Source: Paenibacillus borealis (GTDB taxonomy: Bacteria > Bacillota > Bacilli > Paenibacillales > Paenibacillaceae). From it: a stretch of 64,000 nt of DNA. The DNA lies in NCBI RefSeq assembly GCF_000758665.1, contig NZ_CP009285.1, positions 4,402,001 to 4,466,000 on the forward strand, written 5' to 3'. Under the pieces are notes generated by a model that worked only from the letters and a program-made list of their open reading frames with translations, was not told the DNA's origin and ran no database searches. The translations under genes were made by a program, and so were the position numbers. This document shows positions 52,901 to 62,200 of this stretch, piece by piece (positions within the stretch are counted from its first letter, which is position 1; each line of letters opens with the position of its first letter).

Positions 52901-55900
52901 AGATCCTCTTCCAGCTTGCCGTTGAAGTAGCCGACCATCACCGACTCAATGCCGTATTCCTCAAATTCGGCGGTGATGTCGATTTCTCCCGGCTGAAGCT
53001 TAAGCAGTCCGCTGAACAGCTCTGTCAGGTAGTGCAGCGTCGGTTCCAGCAAGTCAGTGCCAGAGAGGCTGTCGTCTTCAAGCTCCTCCGGTGAGGCCTT
53101 CGCCTCCGCCTGATCGGCGCGGTTAATCCGGTCCAGCAGCCTGCTTACACGCTCTGGCTGCCCGTATCCGACGATCAGCGGATTGATATTGCCTTGCCGG
53201 AGCAAGAATTCAAAAGCTGCAATACCCTGCTGCACAGGGAGCGGTGTCAGCCCCGTCTGCAGCTCCAGAATTCTCCGCTGCTCTGCGGTCAGCTGCATGC
53301 CGTCCGCTTCCCACAGCGGCCAGGCCACGGAGAAGGTGCGCCCGGAGCGGGCGCCTGCTGCGGCCAGCCGTTCGCGGTAGAGCGCGAATTCGTTCATGAA
53401 GCTGTTCGCATAGGCGTAATCCGCCTGCCCGGGGTTGCCCGTCTCTCCGGTAAGGGAAGAGAACAGCAGGATGAAATCGAGCTTCTCCTCCTGCGCAGCC
53501 TGATCCAGATTCAGTGTGCTGATGATCTTGGAAGAGATGACCTGATCAAATTCAGCCTGGTCTTTGTTCAGAATGAAAGCGTCCCGGTGAATCCCCGCAC
53601 AGTGCAGGATGCCGTCAATCCGGCCGTATTTCTGCTTCACATAGCCGATAAGCTCCCGTGCCTCCTGCTCTTCAGCGGCATCCGATACGAGGTATTCCGC
53701 AGAACCTCCGTGCGCCCGGAGTGCCGCGAGCTTCGCCGCCTTCTCCTGGTCCAGCGGGGAACGGCCGGTCAGGATAAGCTGCGCCTGCGCCGTTTCCGCC
53801 AAATAAGCGGCGAACACACGTCCCAGCCCGCCAAGCCCCCCTGTGATGATGTACACACCGTTTGCTCTGACGGTTACCGGATTGCCGGGCTTCACTACGC
53901 TTCCGGCTTGAACGAGCCGCTTGACGAACCGGCCCGCGCGGGTATATCGCACCTCCTGCTCACCAGGGTCCAGCAGCAGCTCTTGTTCAAGGATGGAATG
54001 AGTCTCCTCCTGTGGCAGCGAAGACGCCAGGGAGACGGTCTTGAAGCTGTAATTCGGGCTCTCCAGGTGCAGCGTCTTGATGAATCCGCCCATTGAGGCA
54101 TCCAGCAGACTGCCTGCATCCCCGATGTCCCTGAAGGCATACAGCAGCCGGATGGCAGCCGCTGCCTTGCTCTCCATCAGCGCCTGGGTCAGGAACAGCA
54201 GCGGATATATGCTGTGATTCAGCTTGTCCTGTGGCTTCATTACAGCCGAAGCTGCCAAATATATAAGCTGCGTCAGGCTTACACGCCGCGCTTGCAGGGA
54301 CTCCAGCAGCGTATGGATATGCTGCTTGTTGTCAAAGCGCAAGCTGTAGAGATTGTCGCCGAGCTGGGCATATTGCTCCCCGGCGGTGACGAAGATCAGC
54401 CTTGCACCTGCTGCGAAGCTGCGCTTGAAGTGCGGCAGCTCCTGCACATCGTCCAGGAACAGCACAATATCACCCGTCAGACTTCCGGCCGCCGCCTGCG
54501 GACTTGGTGTCCACTCCGTGGTGTAATACTGGGTGGTTTCCCGTTCCTGTACTTCCTGTACCTGAAGATCAGCAAGCCGGATGCCTTGCAGCGTCCAGAC
54601 CACTGCTCCATCACTGCTTAATACAGCCAGTGTATATTCATCCCCGGCAGTACGCTCGGCACGAACCGCGAATTGCTGCAGCGGCTTGTGCAGGAATGAC
54701 ATTTGCCGGATGGAATGCAGGACTGCGGGACGCTGCGGCTGCTCCAGCGCGGCGAGGGCCAGCAGGGTGTGGCAGGCTGAATTCACGGCTGCGGCGGAGA
54801 GTGAATCAGCCGGGGCGTCACCGAGATCAACGAAGGCCAGCAACAGGTTCTTCTCTTGCCGCAGGCCGGTGACATTCTTCAGTCCGGCCTCCATACCATA
54901 GAGTGAGCGGAGTGCCTGCCGGGCCTGCTTCAGGACCGGTACACCTTGACCCGCAGCTGGAATATCTTGGGTGGCATAGGCTGCATCTATAGTCAGGTCC
55001 GCTCCCTTAGCGGCCCCGCATTGAAAGACGGCCTGCTCCCCGATCCGTATCTCGGCTGCTCCGGTTCCCTTGTCCGGGAAAATGTGAACGTCCAGCGCCG
55101 GCGGAAGCTGCTGCCGGTCAATCAGACCCGACCACACCAGATTCTCCAGCAGCAGCTCTTCCTGCTTATAGCCGGCCAGCTCCAGTGCTTCCCGCGCAAA
55201 CGCCAGCAGCCCGAGCCCGTTCATATACTCTTGTCCCTGCCAGATGTAGGGCTCATAGCTGCTGCCGATCACCGCAGACCGGGAAGAGAAACGGTAGCCG
55301 TCGATGGTGGACAGATTATGCTCTACCAGTTCTCCCATACCCGCAGTCTCCGGGAGCAGAGCCGGAACGCGGATTTCCCGCCGCTTCACCTCTTGGACCC
55401 AATAACGGTTCCGGGCAAAGGGGTAGGTCGGAAGCGGCACTCTTGTGCAGCTGCCTGCTTCGTACAGCTTCCGCCAGTCCACATCCAGTCCCAAGGACCA
55501 GAGCTGGGCTATTTTATCGGTATTGCCGCCGTCCAGCAGCAGGTCTACATAAGAGATTCCCGCCTGGCCCGCGTTGAACAGCTCTATATAATCCTTGAAG
55601 CCTTTGACATTGCCCCGGTATACCTTGCCTGCAGGCAGGCCGCCCTGATTGAATTCGTCCAGCAGCGCTTTCAGCTCGGAGACCGAACCGGCAATAATCG
55701 CCAGCCTCTCCGCAAAAGACTCCCGTCCCACCTGCAGGGTATAGGCGATGTCCTTAAGACTGACCGCTTCAGCCTCCGGCAACTCCAGATATTGTGCCAG
55801 CTTCAGCGCGTAAGCCTTCAGCCGGTCCTCCGCTCGGGCGGATAAGACAATGATGTGCGGTTCTTCGCTGCCGCCGCCGTCTTGCATACGGCTCTCGGGA

Positions 55901-58900
55901 GCAGGGATGTATTCCTCCAGGATAATATGCGCGTTGGCTCCGCCTGCCCCAAATGAGCTGACTCCTGCCCGGCGCGGATATTCCTTCTGCCCTCCGCCTT
56001 CCCGCACCGATACGCGTTCCCACGGGCCAACCTCTCTCTGCACATAAAAAGGCGTTTCCTCAAAGTTAATGTGGCCGTTCAGCTCCTCGGAATGAAGCGA
56101 GGGAACCAGCACACCGTACTTCATTTGCAGCAGCACCTTGGTAATAGCTGCGATGCCGGCGGCAGATTCGCAGTGTCCGATGTTCGACTTCACCGAGCCG
56201 ATGGCACAAAACTGCTTGTCACCTGTCCCTTCCTTGAAGGCCTTGACCAGGCCGCTGACTTCAATCGGATCACCGAGCGAGGTTCCGGTGCCATGGGCTT
56301 CAATATAATTGACCGTACGCGGATGGATTCCCGCAGCCTGCAAGGTTTCCTGGATCACCGCACCCTGCATGGACGGATTCGGCACCGTATAGCCTGTGGT
56401 TTTGCCGCCATGGTTGATCGAGCTGGCCTTGATTACGGCATAGATATGATCGCCATCCTGTACTGCCCGGTCCACGGTTTTCAGTAAAACGGCGCCAACA
56501 CCTTCCCCGGGAACATATCCGTCTCCGCCTTCGCCGAAGCTTCTGCATCGCCCGTCGCTGGCCGCGAACTTCTGCTGGCTTAAGAATATGTATTTATCGG
56601 GATGAATCGAGACATTCACACCCCCCGCAATTGCAAAATCGCTCTCGCCCCGGCGGATGCTGTCACAGGCCAGATGGATCGAAGTAAGCGACGAGGAGCA
56701 CATCGTATCCAGCGCGATGCTGGGCCCATTCAGGTTGAGATGATAGGACACCCTGTTGGCAATCGACGCGTAGACGGAGGACAAGGCGATTTTATTGCCG
56801 TCGACCTCTGCATCCAGGAGCTGATACTGGCCGTACATCACACCGGCAAAAACACCGACCTTGCGGCTGCCCAGCGTACCCGGTGTATATCCGGCATCCT
56901 CAATGGCACTGTAGGCGCACTCCAGGAACAGCCGTTCCTGCGGGTCCATAATCTCCGCTTCCCGGGGGGATATATTGAAGAACAAAGCGTCGAAGCGGTC
57001 CACATCGTCAAGGAAGCCGCCCCATTTGCAGTACATTTTGCCGAGCTGGTTCTTATCCGTAGTGTAAAATTCGTCAATGCTCCAGCGGTCTGCGGGAATC
57101 TCGGTAATGCAGTCCTGCGCCTGAAGCAGGTTGTTCCAGAACGCCTGCAGATCCGGGGACATCGGGAATTTCCCGCTGACGCCAACGATCGCAATATCCT
57201 CATTCACCCGGCTGCGGTCCCGCTGCCTGGCAGCTTGCCCGGCGTTTGCGGACGGCTGGATCCGCTTGGGCGGAACAGGCGTTTTACCCGTGAGCTGCGG
57301 ACGCGCATCTGAACGAAGAGCTTGCGGCGCGGCAGCTTTTTTGGGAGCCGGAGGTTCGATTAATCCGGCGAGTGTATCTCCATGCTGCTCAGTGAAATAT
57401 TCGCTTAATTCCCGCAGCGTCTGGTATTCGAACAACAGTGTTTTGGACAGTTCGCCGAAGACGGCCTCCAATTCCTCGTTGATGCTCATCGCCATAATGG
57501 AATCAAAGCCGATTTTCTCGAACGAATCGTCCAGGCCCAGCGCATGCGGCGGAATTTTGGTTACCTTGATGAAAATATTCTTCAAATACTGCTCCGCGCC
57601 TTGCTTCAGCGCCTCCGTATCTATAGAGATAGTGGATGAACCTTCCGGCAAGGATGCAGGTCCGGCAGCGTCAACCTCAGTGGCGGCACTTGCCTTGTCC
57701 TCTTGCTCCGGATAATTCATCGCCTTCACCGCCTGATCAATCCGCGCTGCATCGCCATAGAGCACCACAGCATTTCCCGTCATGTGGCGGCTGATCCTAT
57801 CGAAGGCATCCAATCCCTCAGCCGTAGGCAGTACCGAGATCCCCAGGTTCCTCTGCATGATGTCCAGGCTGTCCGCTGTCGTCGTCATCCCGCCCTCCTG
57901 CCACAGCGGCCAGTTGACCGAGAGGATGTTTACACCGGCAGCGGCTCTTTTCTCATTGGCAAAATGGTCCATGAAGCTGTTGGCGTAAGCATAATCACTC
58001 TGCCCCATATTGCCGGTCACGGCGGAGATGGAGGAGAACAGCAGCATGAAGTCCAGCGGCTCCTGCCCGAAAGCTTCATACAGGTTCCGCGTACCGGCAA
58101 CCTTCGCTGCCAGCACCCGCTCAAGCTCTTCCTGCTCCTTATGCAGGATGAAGGAATCGCTGGTCATTCCGGCACAGTGCAGGATGCCATGCAGCCGGGG
58201 GAAGCCGGCTTTGACTTCGGAGAGCAGCGCCTGGGTATCGGCTGGATTTGCCACGTCGGCACGGACATATAACACCTGATTGCCGTTTCTGTGCAGCGCC
58301 TGCAGCTTCTCTTCCAGCGCACGGTTCAGCGGCGTTCTGCCGGTTAAAATAAGGCTGGCCCCGCAGGTATCCGCCAAATGCCGGGCCAGCGTGTAGCCGA
58401 GTGCACCTAGCCCGCCTGTGATGAGGTAAGCCGGACGGGCTGCGGGACTTTGCTGCCGGACAGGAATTGGATCTGCCGGAGCAGTATGCCTTTCAAAAAA
58501 CGGCACATACCGCCGGGAACCCCGGTAATGGATTTCCCGGTGACCGTTCTGCATGGAGCCAAGCTCCAGCAGCAGCTGCTCCAGCAGTTGCGGGTCAAAA
58601 GCCTCACGGCTGAGATCGGTGGATACTGCCTTGTACAGCAGGCTGGGGTTCTCAATCATGACGCTTTTCACAAAACCGTCCAGTGCAGCATGGACCGCAT
58701 GATTCTCCGCCTGTTTATATTGAAACAGGATATTAACCTTTGCGCGTTTTTTGAAGGACAGAAGGGCTTTGGTCAGCGCAAACATTGAATATACGCCGCT
58801 CTCCATGGCAGCATCCGCCTCACCATCGCCTACTTCCTCCTGTGATAGGAGATGAAGAATGCTGCCGGGAAAACGTCCCTGCTGCTCCAGGCCGGACAGC

Positions 58901-59229
58901 AGCCGCGTATAATCCTCCTGACTCTGCAGAGGAAGCCGGTCATGTCCTGTTTCCGGCCAGGTAGCAGCTTCATCCGCCACTACAAACGTAAGTGAACGGA
59001 ACAAGGAGGCAAACTGGCTCCGCAGCTTGGGTTCGAGGCCCCCATCGGCAGCCAGAACGAGCACATGTCCGAGGGAGTCCCCTTTAGCGGCTGTGAGCGG
59101 CTGTTCCGCCAACGTCTTGGTGAAAGTTAAGAGCACTTGCTTATCCGAGCGCTTCAGCGCCGCAATCTGCCGGAGGCCTTCCTCCTTGGAGATGGCTCCG
59201 CTGGCAATCCTTTCAATAATTGATCTCAC
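49954..59229 (-). CDS. PKS protein C: KR-ACP-KS-DH*-KR-ACP-KS-DH*
   Basis: 3091 residues with a GTG start right after the stop of protein B. An N-terminal docking helix (SKEEGLRQIAALKR) leads into KR1 (about 265-450; GGLGALGY, YAYANSF, Asp in MTSDSFIL). ACP1 has Ser577, and KS1 (about 676-1107) has Cys844, His979 and His1019. A DH-like domain at about 1295-1560 lacks the HxxxGxxxxP motif and is marked DH*. KR2 (about 1790-1990; GGLGGLGR) and ACP2 (Ser2096, EYGIESVMVGYF) follow. KS2 (about 2219-2660) has Cys2397, His2532 and His2572. The second DH-like domain (about 2820-3075) also lacks the His motif. Both modules should leave beta-hydroxyl groups unless a trans-acting DH acts. Confidence 0.93.
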   Translation of the reverse strand: MRSIIERIASGAISKEEGLRQIAALKRSDKQVLLTFTKTLAEQPLTAAKGDSLGHVLVLAADGGLEPKLRSQFASLFRSLTFVVADEAATWPETGHDRLPLQSQEDYTRLLSGLEQQGRFPGSILHLLSQEEVGDGEADAAMESGVYSMFALTKALLSFKKRAKVNILFQYKQAENHAVHAALDGFVKSVMIENPSLLYKAVSTDLSREAFDPQLLEQLLLELGSMQNGHREIHYRGSRRYVPFFERHTAPADPIPVRQQSPAARPAYLITGGLGALGYTLARHLADTCGASLILTGRTPLNRALEEKLQALHRNGNQVLYVRADVANPADTQALLSEVKAGFPRLHGILHCAGMTSDSFILHKEQEELERVLAAKVAGTRNLYEAFGQEPLDFMLLFSSISAVTGNMGQSDYAYANSFMDHFANEKRAAAGVNILSVNWPLWQEGGMTTTADSLDIMQRNLGISVLPTAEGLDAFDRISRHMTGNAVVLYGDAARIDQAVKAMNYPEQEDKASAATEVDAAGPASLPEGSSTISIDTEALKQGAEQYLKNIFIKVTKIPPHALGLDDSFEKIGFDSIMAMSINEELEAVFGELSKTLLFEYQTLRELSEYFTEQHGDTLAGLIEPPAPKKAAAPQALRSDARPQLTGKTPVPPKRIQPSANAGQAARQRDRSRVNEDIAIVGVSGKFPMSPDLQAFWNNLLQAQDCITEIPADRWSIDEFYTTDKNQLGKMYCKWGGFLDDVDRFDALFFNISPREAEIMDPQERLFLECAYSAIEDAGYTPGTLGSRKVGVFAGVMYGQYQLLDAEVDGNKIALSSVYASIANRVSYHLNLNGPSIALDTMCSSSLTSIHLACDSIRRGESDFAIAGGVNVSIHPDKYIFLSQQKFAASDGRCRSFGEGGDGYVPGEGVGAVLLKTVDRAVQDGDHIYAVIKASSINHGGKTTGYTVPNPSMQGAVIQETLQAAGIHPRTVNYIEAHGTGTSLGDPIEVSGLVKAFKEGTGDKQFCAIGSVKSNIGHCESAAGIAAITKVLLQMKYGVLVPSLHSEELNGHINFEETPFYVQREVGPWERVSVREGGGQKEYPRRAGVSSFGAGGANAHIILEEYIPAPESRMQDGGGSEEPHIIVLSARAEDRLKAYALKLAQYLELPEAEAVSLKDIAYTLQVGRESFAERLAIIAGSVSELKALLDEFNQGGLPAGKVYRGNVKGFKDYIELFNAGQAGISYVDLLLDGGNTDKIAQLWSLGLDVDWRKLYEAGSCTRVPLPTYPFARNRYWVQEVKRREIRVPALLPETAGMGELVEHNLSTIDGYRFSSRSAVIGSSYEPYIWQGQEYMNGLGLLAFAREALELAGYKQEELLLENLVWSGLIDRQQLPPALDVHIFPDKGTGAAEIRIGEQAVFQCGAAKGADLTIDAAYATQDIPAAGQGVPVLKQARQALRSLYGMEAGLKNVTGLRQEKNLLLAFVDLGDAPADSLSAAAVNSACHTLLALAALEQPQRPAVLHSIRQMSFLHKPLQQFAVRAERTAGDEYTLAVLSSDGAVVWTLQGIRLADLQVQEVQERETTQYYTTEWTPSPQAAAGSLTGDIVLFLDDVQELPHFKRSFAAGARLIFVTAGEQYAQLGDNLYSLRFDNKQHIHTLLESLQARRVSLTQLIYLAASAVMKPQDKLNHSIYPLLFLTQALMESKAAAAIRLLYAFRDIGDAGSLLDASMGGFIKTLHLESPNYSFKTVSLASSLPQEETHSILEQELLLDPGEQEVRYTRAGRFVKRLVQAGSVVKPGNPVTVRANGVYIITGGLGGLGRVFAAYLAETAQAQLILTGRSPLDQEKAAKLAALRAHGGSAEYLVSDAAEEQEARELIGYVKQKYGRIDGILHCAGIHRDAFILNKDQAEFDQVISSKIISTLNLDQAAQEEKLDFILLFSSLTGETGNPGQADYAYANSFMNEFALYRERLAAAGARSGRTFSVAWPLWEADGMQLTAEQRRILELQTGLTPLPVQQGIAAFEFLLRQGNINPLIVGYGQPERVSRLLDRINRADQAEAKASPEELEDDSLSGTDLLEPTLHYLTELFSGLLKLQPGEIDITAEFEEYGIESVMVGYFNGKLEEDLGEISKTLLFEYQTLESLAAHMVSRYSSPLNKLFRSHGTGTKLQAPVGEQPEYKLLSPLLPNGAGSPSTADFAGQPVTSATRPLVWKELTSFAGQSGYRGAAHAAAGSSEEIAIIGLSGKYPLAGDIYEFWDNIAGGRDCISEIPADRWDYKKYQGGSFEKVQEGKMYSKWGGFLDDVDKFDPAFFNIAPREAVIMDPQERMFAETVWSALEDAGYTKKKLQREGEEHGANVGVFAGATTYSYQLWGPEEWERGNLSAMPNVSPWSIANRISYMFNFSGPSLAIDTACSSSLAAIHAACESLKNKECRLAVAGGVNLYLHPYKYVLMCQTKMLSPTGKCHSFGDDADGFVPGEGVGAVLLKPLSEAIKDKDHIYGVIKATGINHGGKVSGYTVPNPNAQVSLISKALKQAGVDAGSLSYVEAHGTGTKLGDPIEINALNQVFAEANPPKQSCAIGSVKSNIGHLEAAAGIASITKVLLQMKHRQLAPSIHAEQTNANIDFANSYFRVQHEPAPWTAAGTDGSAVRRAGISSFGAGGTNAYVLIEEYSADVQAGVTAAQSGSGSGAQVIVLSSKTPYSLKQMAVKLRSFLDRSPDTALADAAYTLQTGREEMACRLAFACASIAELQAKLDSYLAGEHPEDIYSGKVSKRTKGTVLTAGDAAEVAAEWVQGAEVDWTQLHSGQEVRIIPLPTYAFERERYWISRTESPLPAQGGEGRKLHPLVDRNLSSFSKQRYETVLKSDMNSVLVNTAFIELFRITAELSLESPCHVIEDVIWGVQPQPGAADSLVTSLYEAGAHIECETGYDNEQGEYVICAQGKVAAASSGHEAAAVPFRMAELGAPVAWPEHHAAAFQHIGAVHELRTGAHQAAIRVRLKETPDSERNQALLHYSAVDELLACLLRLAVQADRVEYRKLLRCTVLGPLTRDVQVHAKWRTMSDGLTAVDLSIVDPQQRVLVTMEELTLKLTGVSGINVVRPAISASV

Positions 59230-62200
59230 TTAGATTCCCCCCAGCATTCTCTCAACTTCGTCTATCCCGGCTTCTCCGGCCAGCAGTTTGTTCAGCATCT
59301 CATCCAGCAGCGCAGTCCCGGCCGAAGCGCCCGTCTCTGCGTCCGCCACCTTGGTGTTCTGCTCCGCAGAGATCAAATCTCTTCCCGAAAGACAGGAGAA
59401 ACGCACCGCCGGCAGGCCTGAGCTGTCAAGCAGCAGCAAATCGAACTGCATGCCCTGCTCCTTCCCAGAAGCAGCAGGCGTTACCAGACAATAGCTTACA
59501 GGAGTCAACGTTCTGTAGACCTCTACAGCCTGCAGGGCAAACGGAACAAAGGTTCCATTCTGCCGCTGGCCGCTCAGCACCGAATACAGTGCCGTCTGCA
59601 TTGCTCCATCGGCAAATCCTGGATGAAGGATATACTCCTGAAGCGGCATTTGCGTGTGTACTGGCAGCGCCAGCTTGGACAAGGTGCCGTAATCCCCGGT
59701 ATACACGGCTTCAATGGTCCGCAGATTCGGACCATAGTTCATTCCGTGTGCCGCGAACAGCTCATAACAGTCCTCGCGGTTAATGCTGCGGCTGGCCGTT
59801 TGGAGGAGGTGCGGAATATCCACAGCCTCCATCTCACCCGCTTCGGCTTCACCGTCCGTATAATTCACCGTACAGGTGCAGTGCAGCACCCTTTGCCCGT
59901 TCCCGTTCAGGGAATAGATGCTGGCCCCGATGCCGTCTTCCTGGGCAACCAGCCCGATATAGACGTCCTGGACATCCGTATCTGCCGGAAGCTCCAGCGT
60001 TCTGCGCCATGTCACATCGGTGACCGACTGCACCCTCCACTCCCGGCTGGAGAGCAGCCCTGCCCGCCAGGCCATTTCGAGATAAACCACGCCCGGCAGC
60101 ACCATCTTGCCCTGAACCACATGATCGTGCAGGTAGGCATCCGCTGCGCTTAGGCTTTTTTTGTAGCATTGCTCTTCAAATACGGATTCATTGGTGTCGA
60201 TCACCGCCGCCAAGGCCGCGGGCTTGCTGCTGTATACCACTGCTGCGGCTTCCGTAGAGTTATACCAGTAGCGTGTCCGGTCGAACGGATACGTGGGCAA
60301 GGAGATTCTGCCCGGCTTGCTCTGCGTATACAGCAGCTGCCAGTTGAAGTTCACCCCGCTGATCCACAATCTGCAGAGCTGGCCCAGCTTGCCGGACTGC
60401 ACGAGGGACAGCAGGAAGGCTTCCCCTTCCTCACTTTCCGTGAAGACATCGCGGATCTCGCTGCCAGAGCTGATATTTCCCGCATACAAGTCGGAAACTT
60501 TGCGGTTGCCGGCCAGGAACTGGCTCAGCTTCTCCCTCAGCTCCTGCGTCCCGGATACCACGATCGCCAGTCTTTCTTCCATGGTCTCCCGGCCGACCTG
60601 AAGCGTGTAGATCAGCTCCTCCAGGCGGAAATCATAGGCGGCCGGACGGTTTGCATCTGTTGCAGCTTCCGCTTCACCTTCGCTGGCTGCTCCAAGTCCA
60701 TGTCTGGCCGCAATGGTTGCGGAACCAAGCTGCTCCAGCACATGACCGGCAATGCCTTCAATCGTGGCGCTGCCCGTCAAGAGGCCCATAGGCAGCCGGA
60801 CCGGATAGACCTCATAAAGAGCGTCCGCTGCGGCCATCAGCTCTTCTTTGGACATACCGTATTCCTCAATGGCTTCCTGGGCGCTGATGTGTGCCGGCAG
60901 CAGGGCCGATTGCAGGAAACAGGCGGTGATATCGGCGATCACATATTTTCTCAGTTCGGCGCTGCTGATCTCTTCAGCCGCATTCCCTTGCTGAACCGTA
61001 TGCAGATCAATGTAATCAAGGACATGCTTGGCATAGGCGTTCAGCCGGTCCTTGTTTTTGGCGGATAAAATAAAGATGTGCGGCCCGGAACGATGGTCAA
61101 TGTGTGGTGCGGACAAGGTACTTTCCTGCTGACCCTTATATTCCTCCAGGATGACATGCACGTTCGTGCCGCCTGCGCCGAATGAACTTACCGCAGCGTA
61201 CCTCGGGCCTTCCCTGGTCATGCTTCCCTCTTCAATAACGGCAGGCTTCCATTCTTCCAGACGGCGCTGAACATAAAAGGGAGTCTCCTCAAAGTTAATG
61301 TTCGGATTCAGCACCTCGGAATGAAGCGAGGGCACAAGCTGCTTATGCTTCATTTGCAGCAGCACCTTAATGATGGAGACCACCCCAGCCGCCGATTCCA
61401 AATGGCCGACATTGCTTTTGACCGAGCCGATCGCGCAGTACTGGTTATCTGCCGTCTGCGTTCTGAAGGCCTTGGTCAAGCCGCTGATCTCAATCGGATC
61501 GCCGAGCGCGGTTCCCGTTCCATGCGCCTCCATATAGCTGATACTCCGTGGATGGACGCCCGATTTGCGCAGCGCCTCCGCGATAATATTCGACTGGGCG
61601 TTCGGACTCGGAACCGTGTAGCCGTTCGTTTTGCCGCCATGGTTGATCGAGGTGGCCCGGATAACGCCATAGATGTTGTCGCCGTCCTCAACCGCTTTGG
61701 CGAGCGGCTTCAGCAGCAGCGCACCGACCCCTTCGCCGGGTACATACCCGTCTCCGCCGCTGCCGAAGGCGCGGCATTTGCCTTCACTCGAAGCGAACCG
61801 CTGATTGCAGAGGAACAGGTATTTATCCGGGTGAATGGTGACATTCACTCCCCCCGCAATCGCAATCTCGCTGTCTCCGCGGTAAATGCTCTCGCAGGCG
61901 AGATGCAGCGCGGTCAGCGACGAAGAACACATCGTATCCAGCGCAATACTGGGGCCATTAAAGTTAAAGAAATAGGACACCCGGTTGGCGATGGAGGCAT
62001 ACGACGAGCTGAGTGTCATGGTATTTCCTTTGGCGGTCTCCTCCGCTCCGTACAATTGATAGTGGCCGTACATGACACCGACGAACACACCTGTCTTGGT
62101 GTTCCACAGGGACTGCCGGGTATAGCCGCCATCCTCAATTGCGCTGTGTGCGCTCTCCAGGAATAGCCGCTCCTGCGGGTCAAGCTGCTCCGCATCTCTT

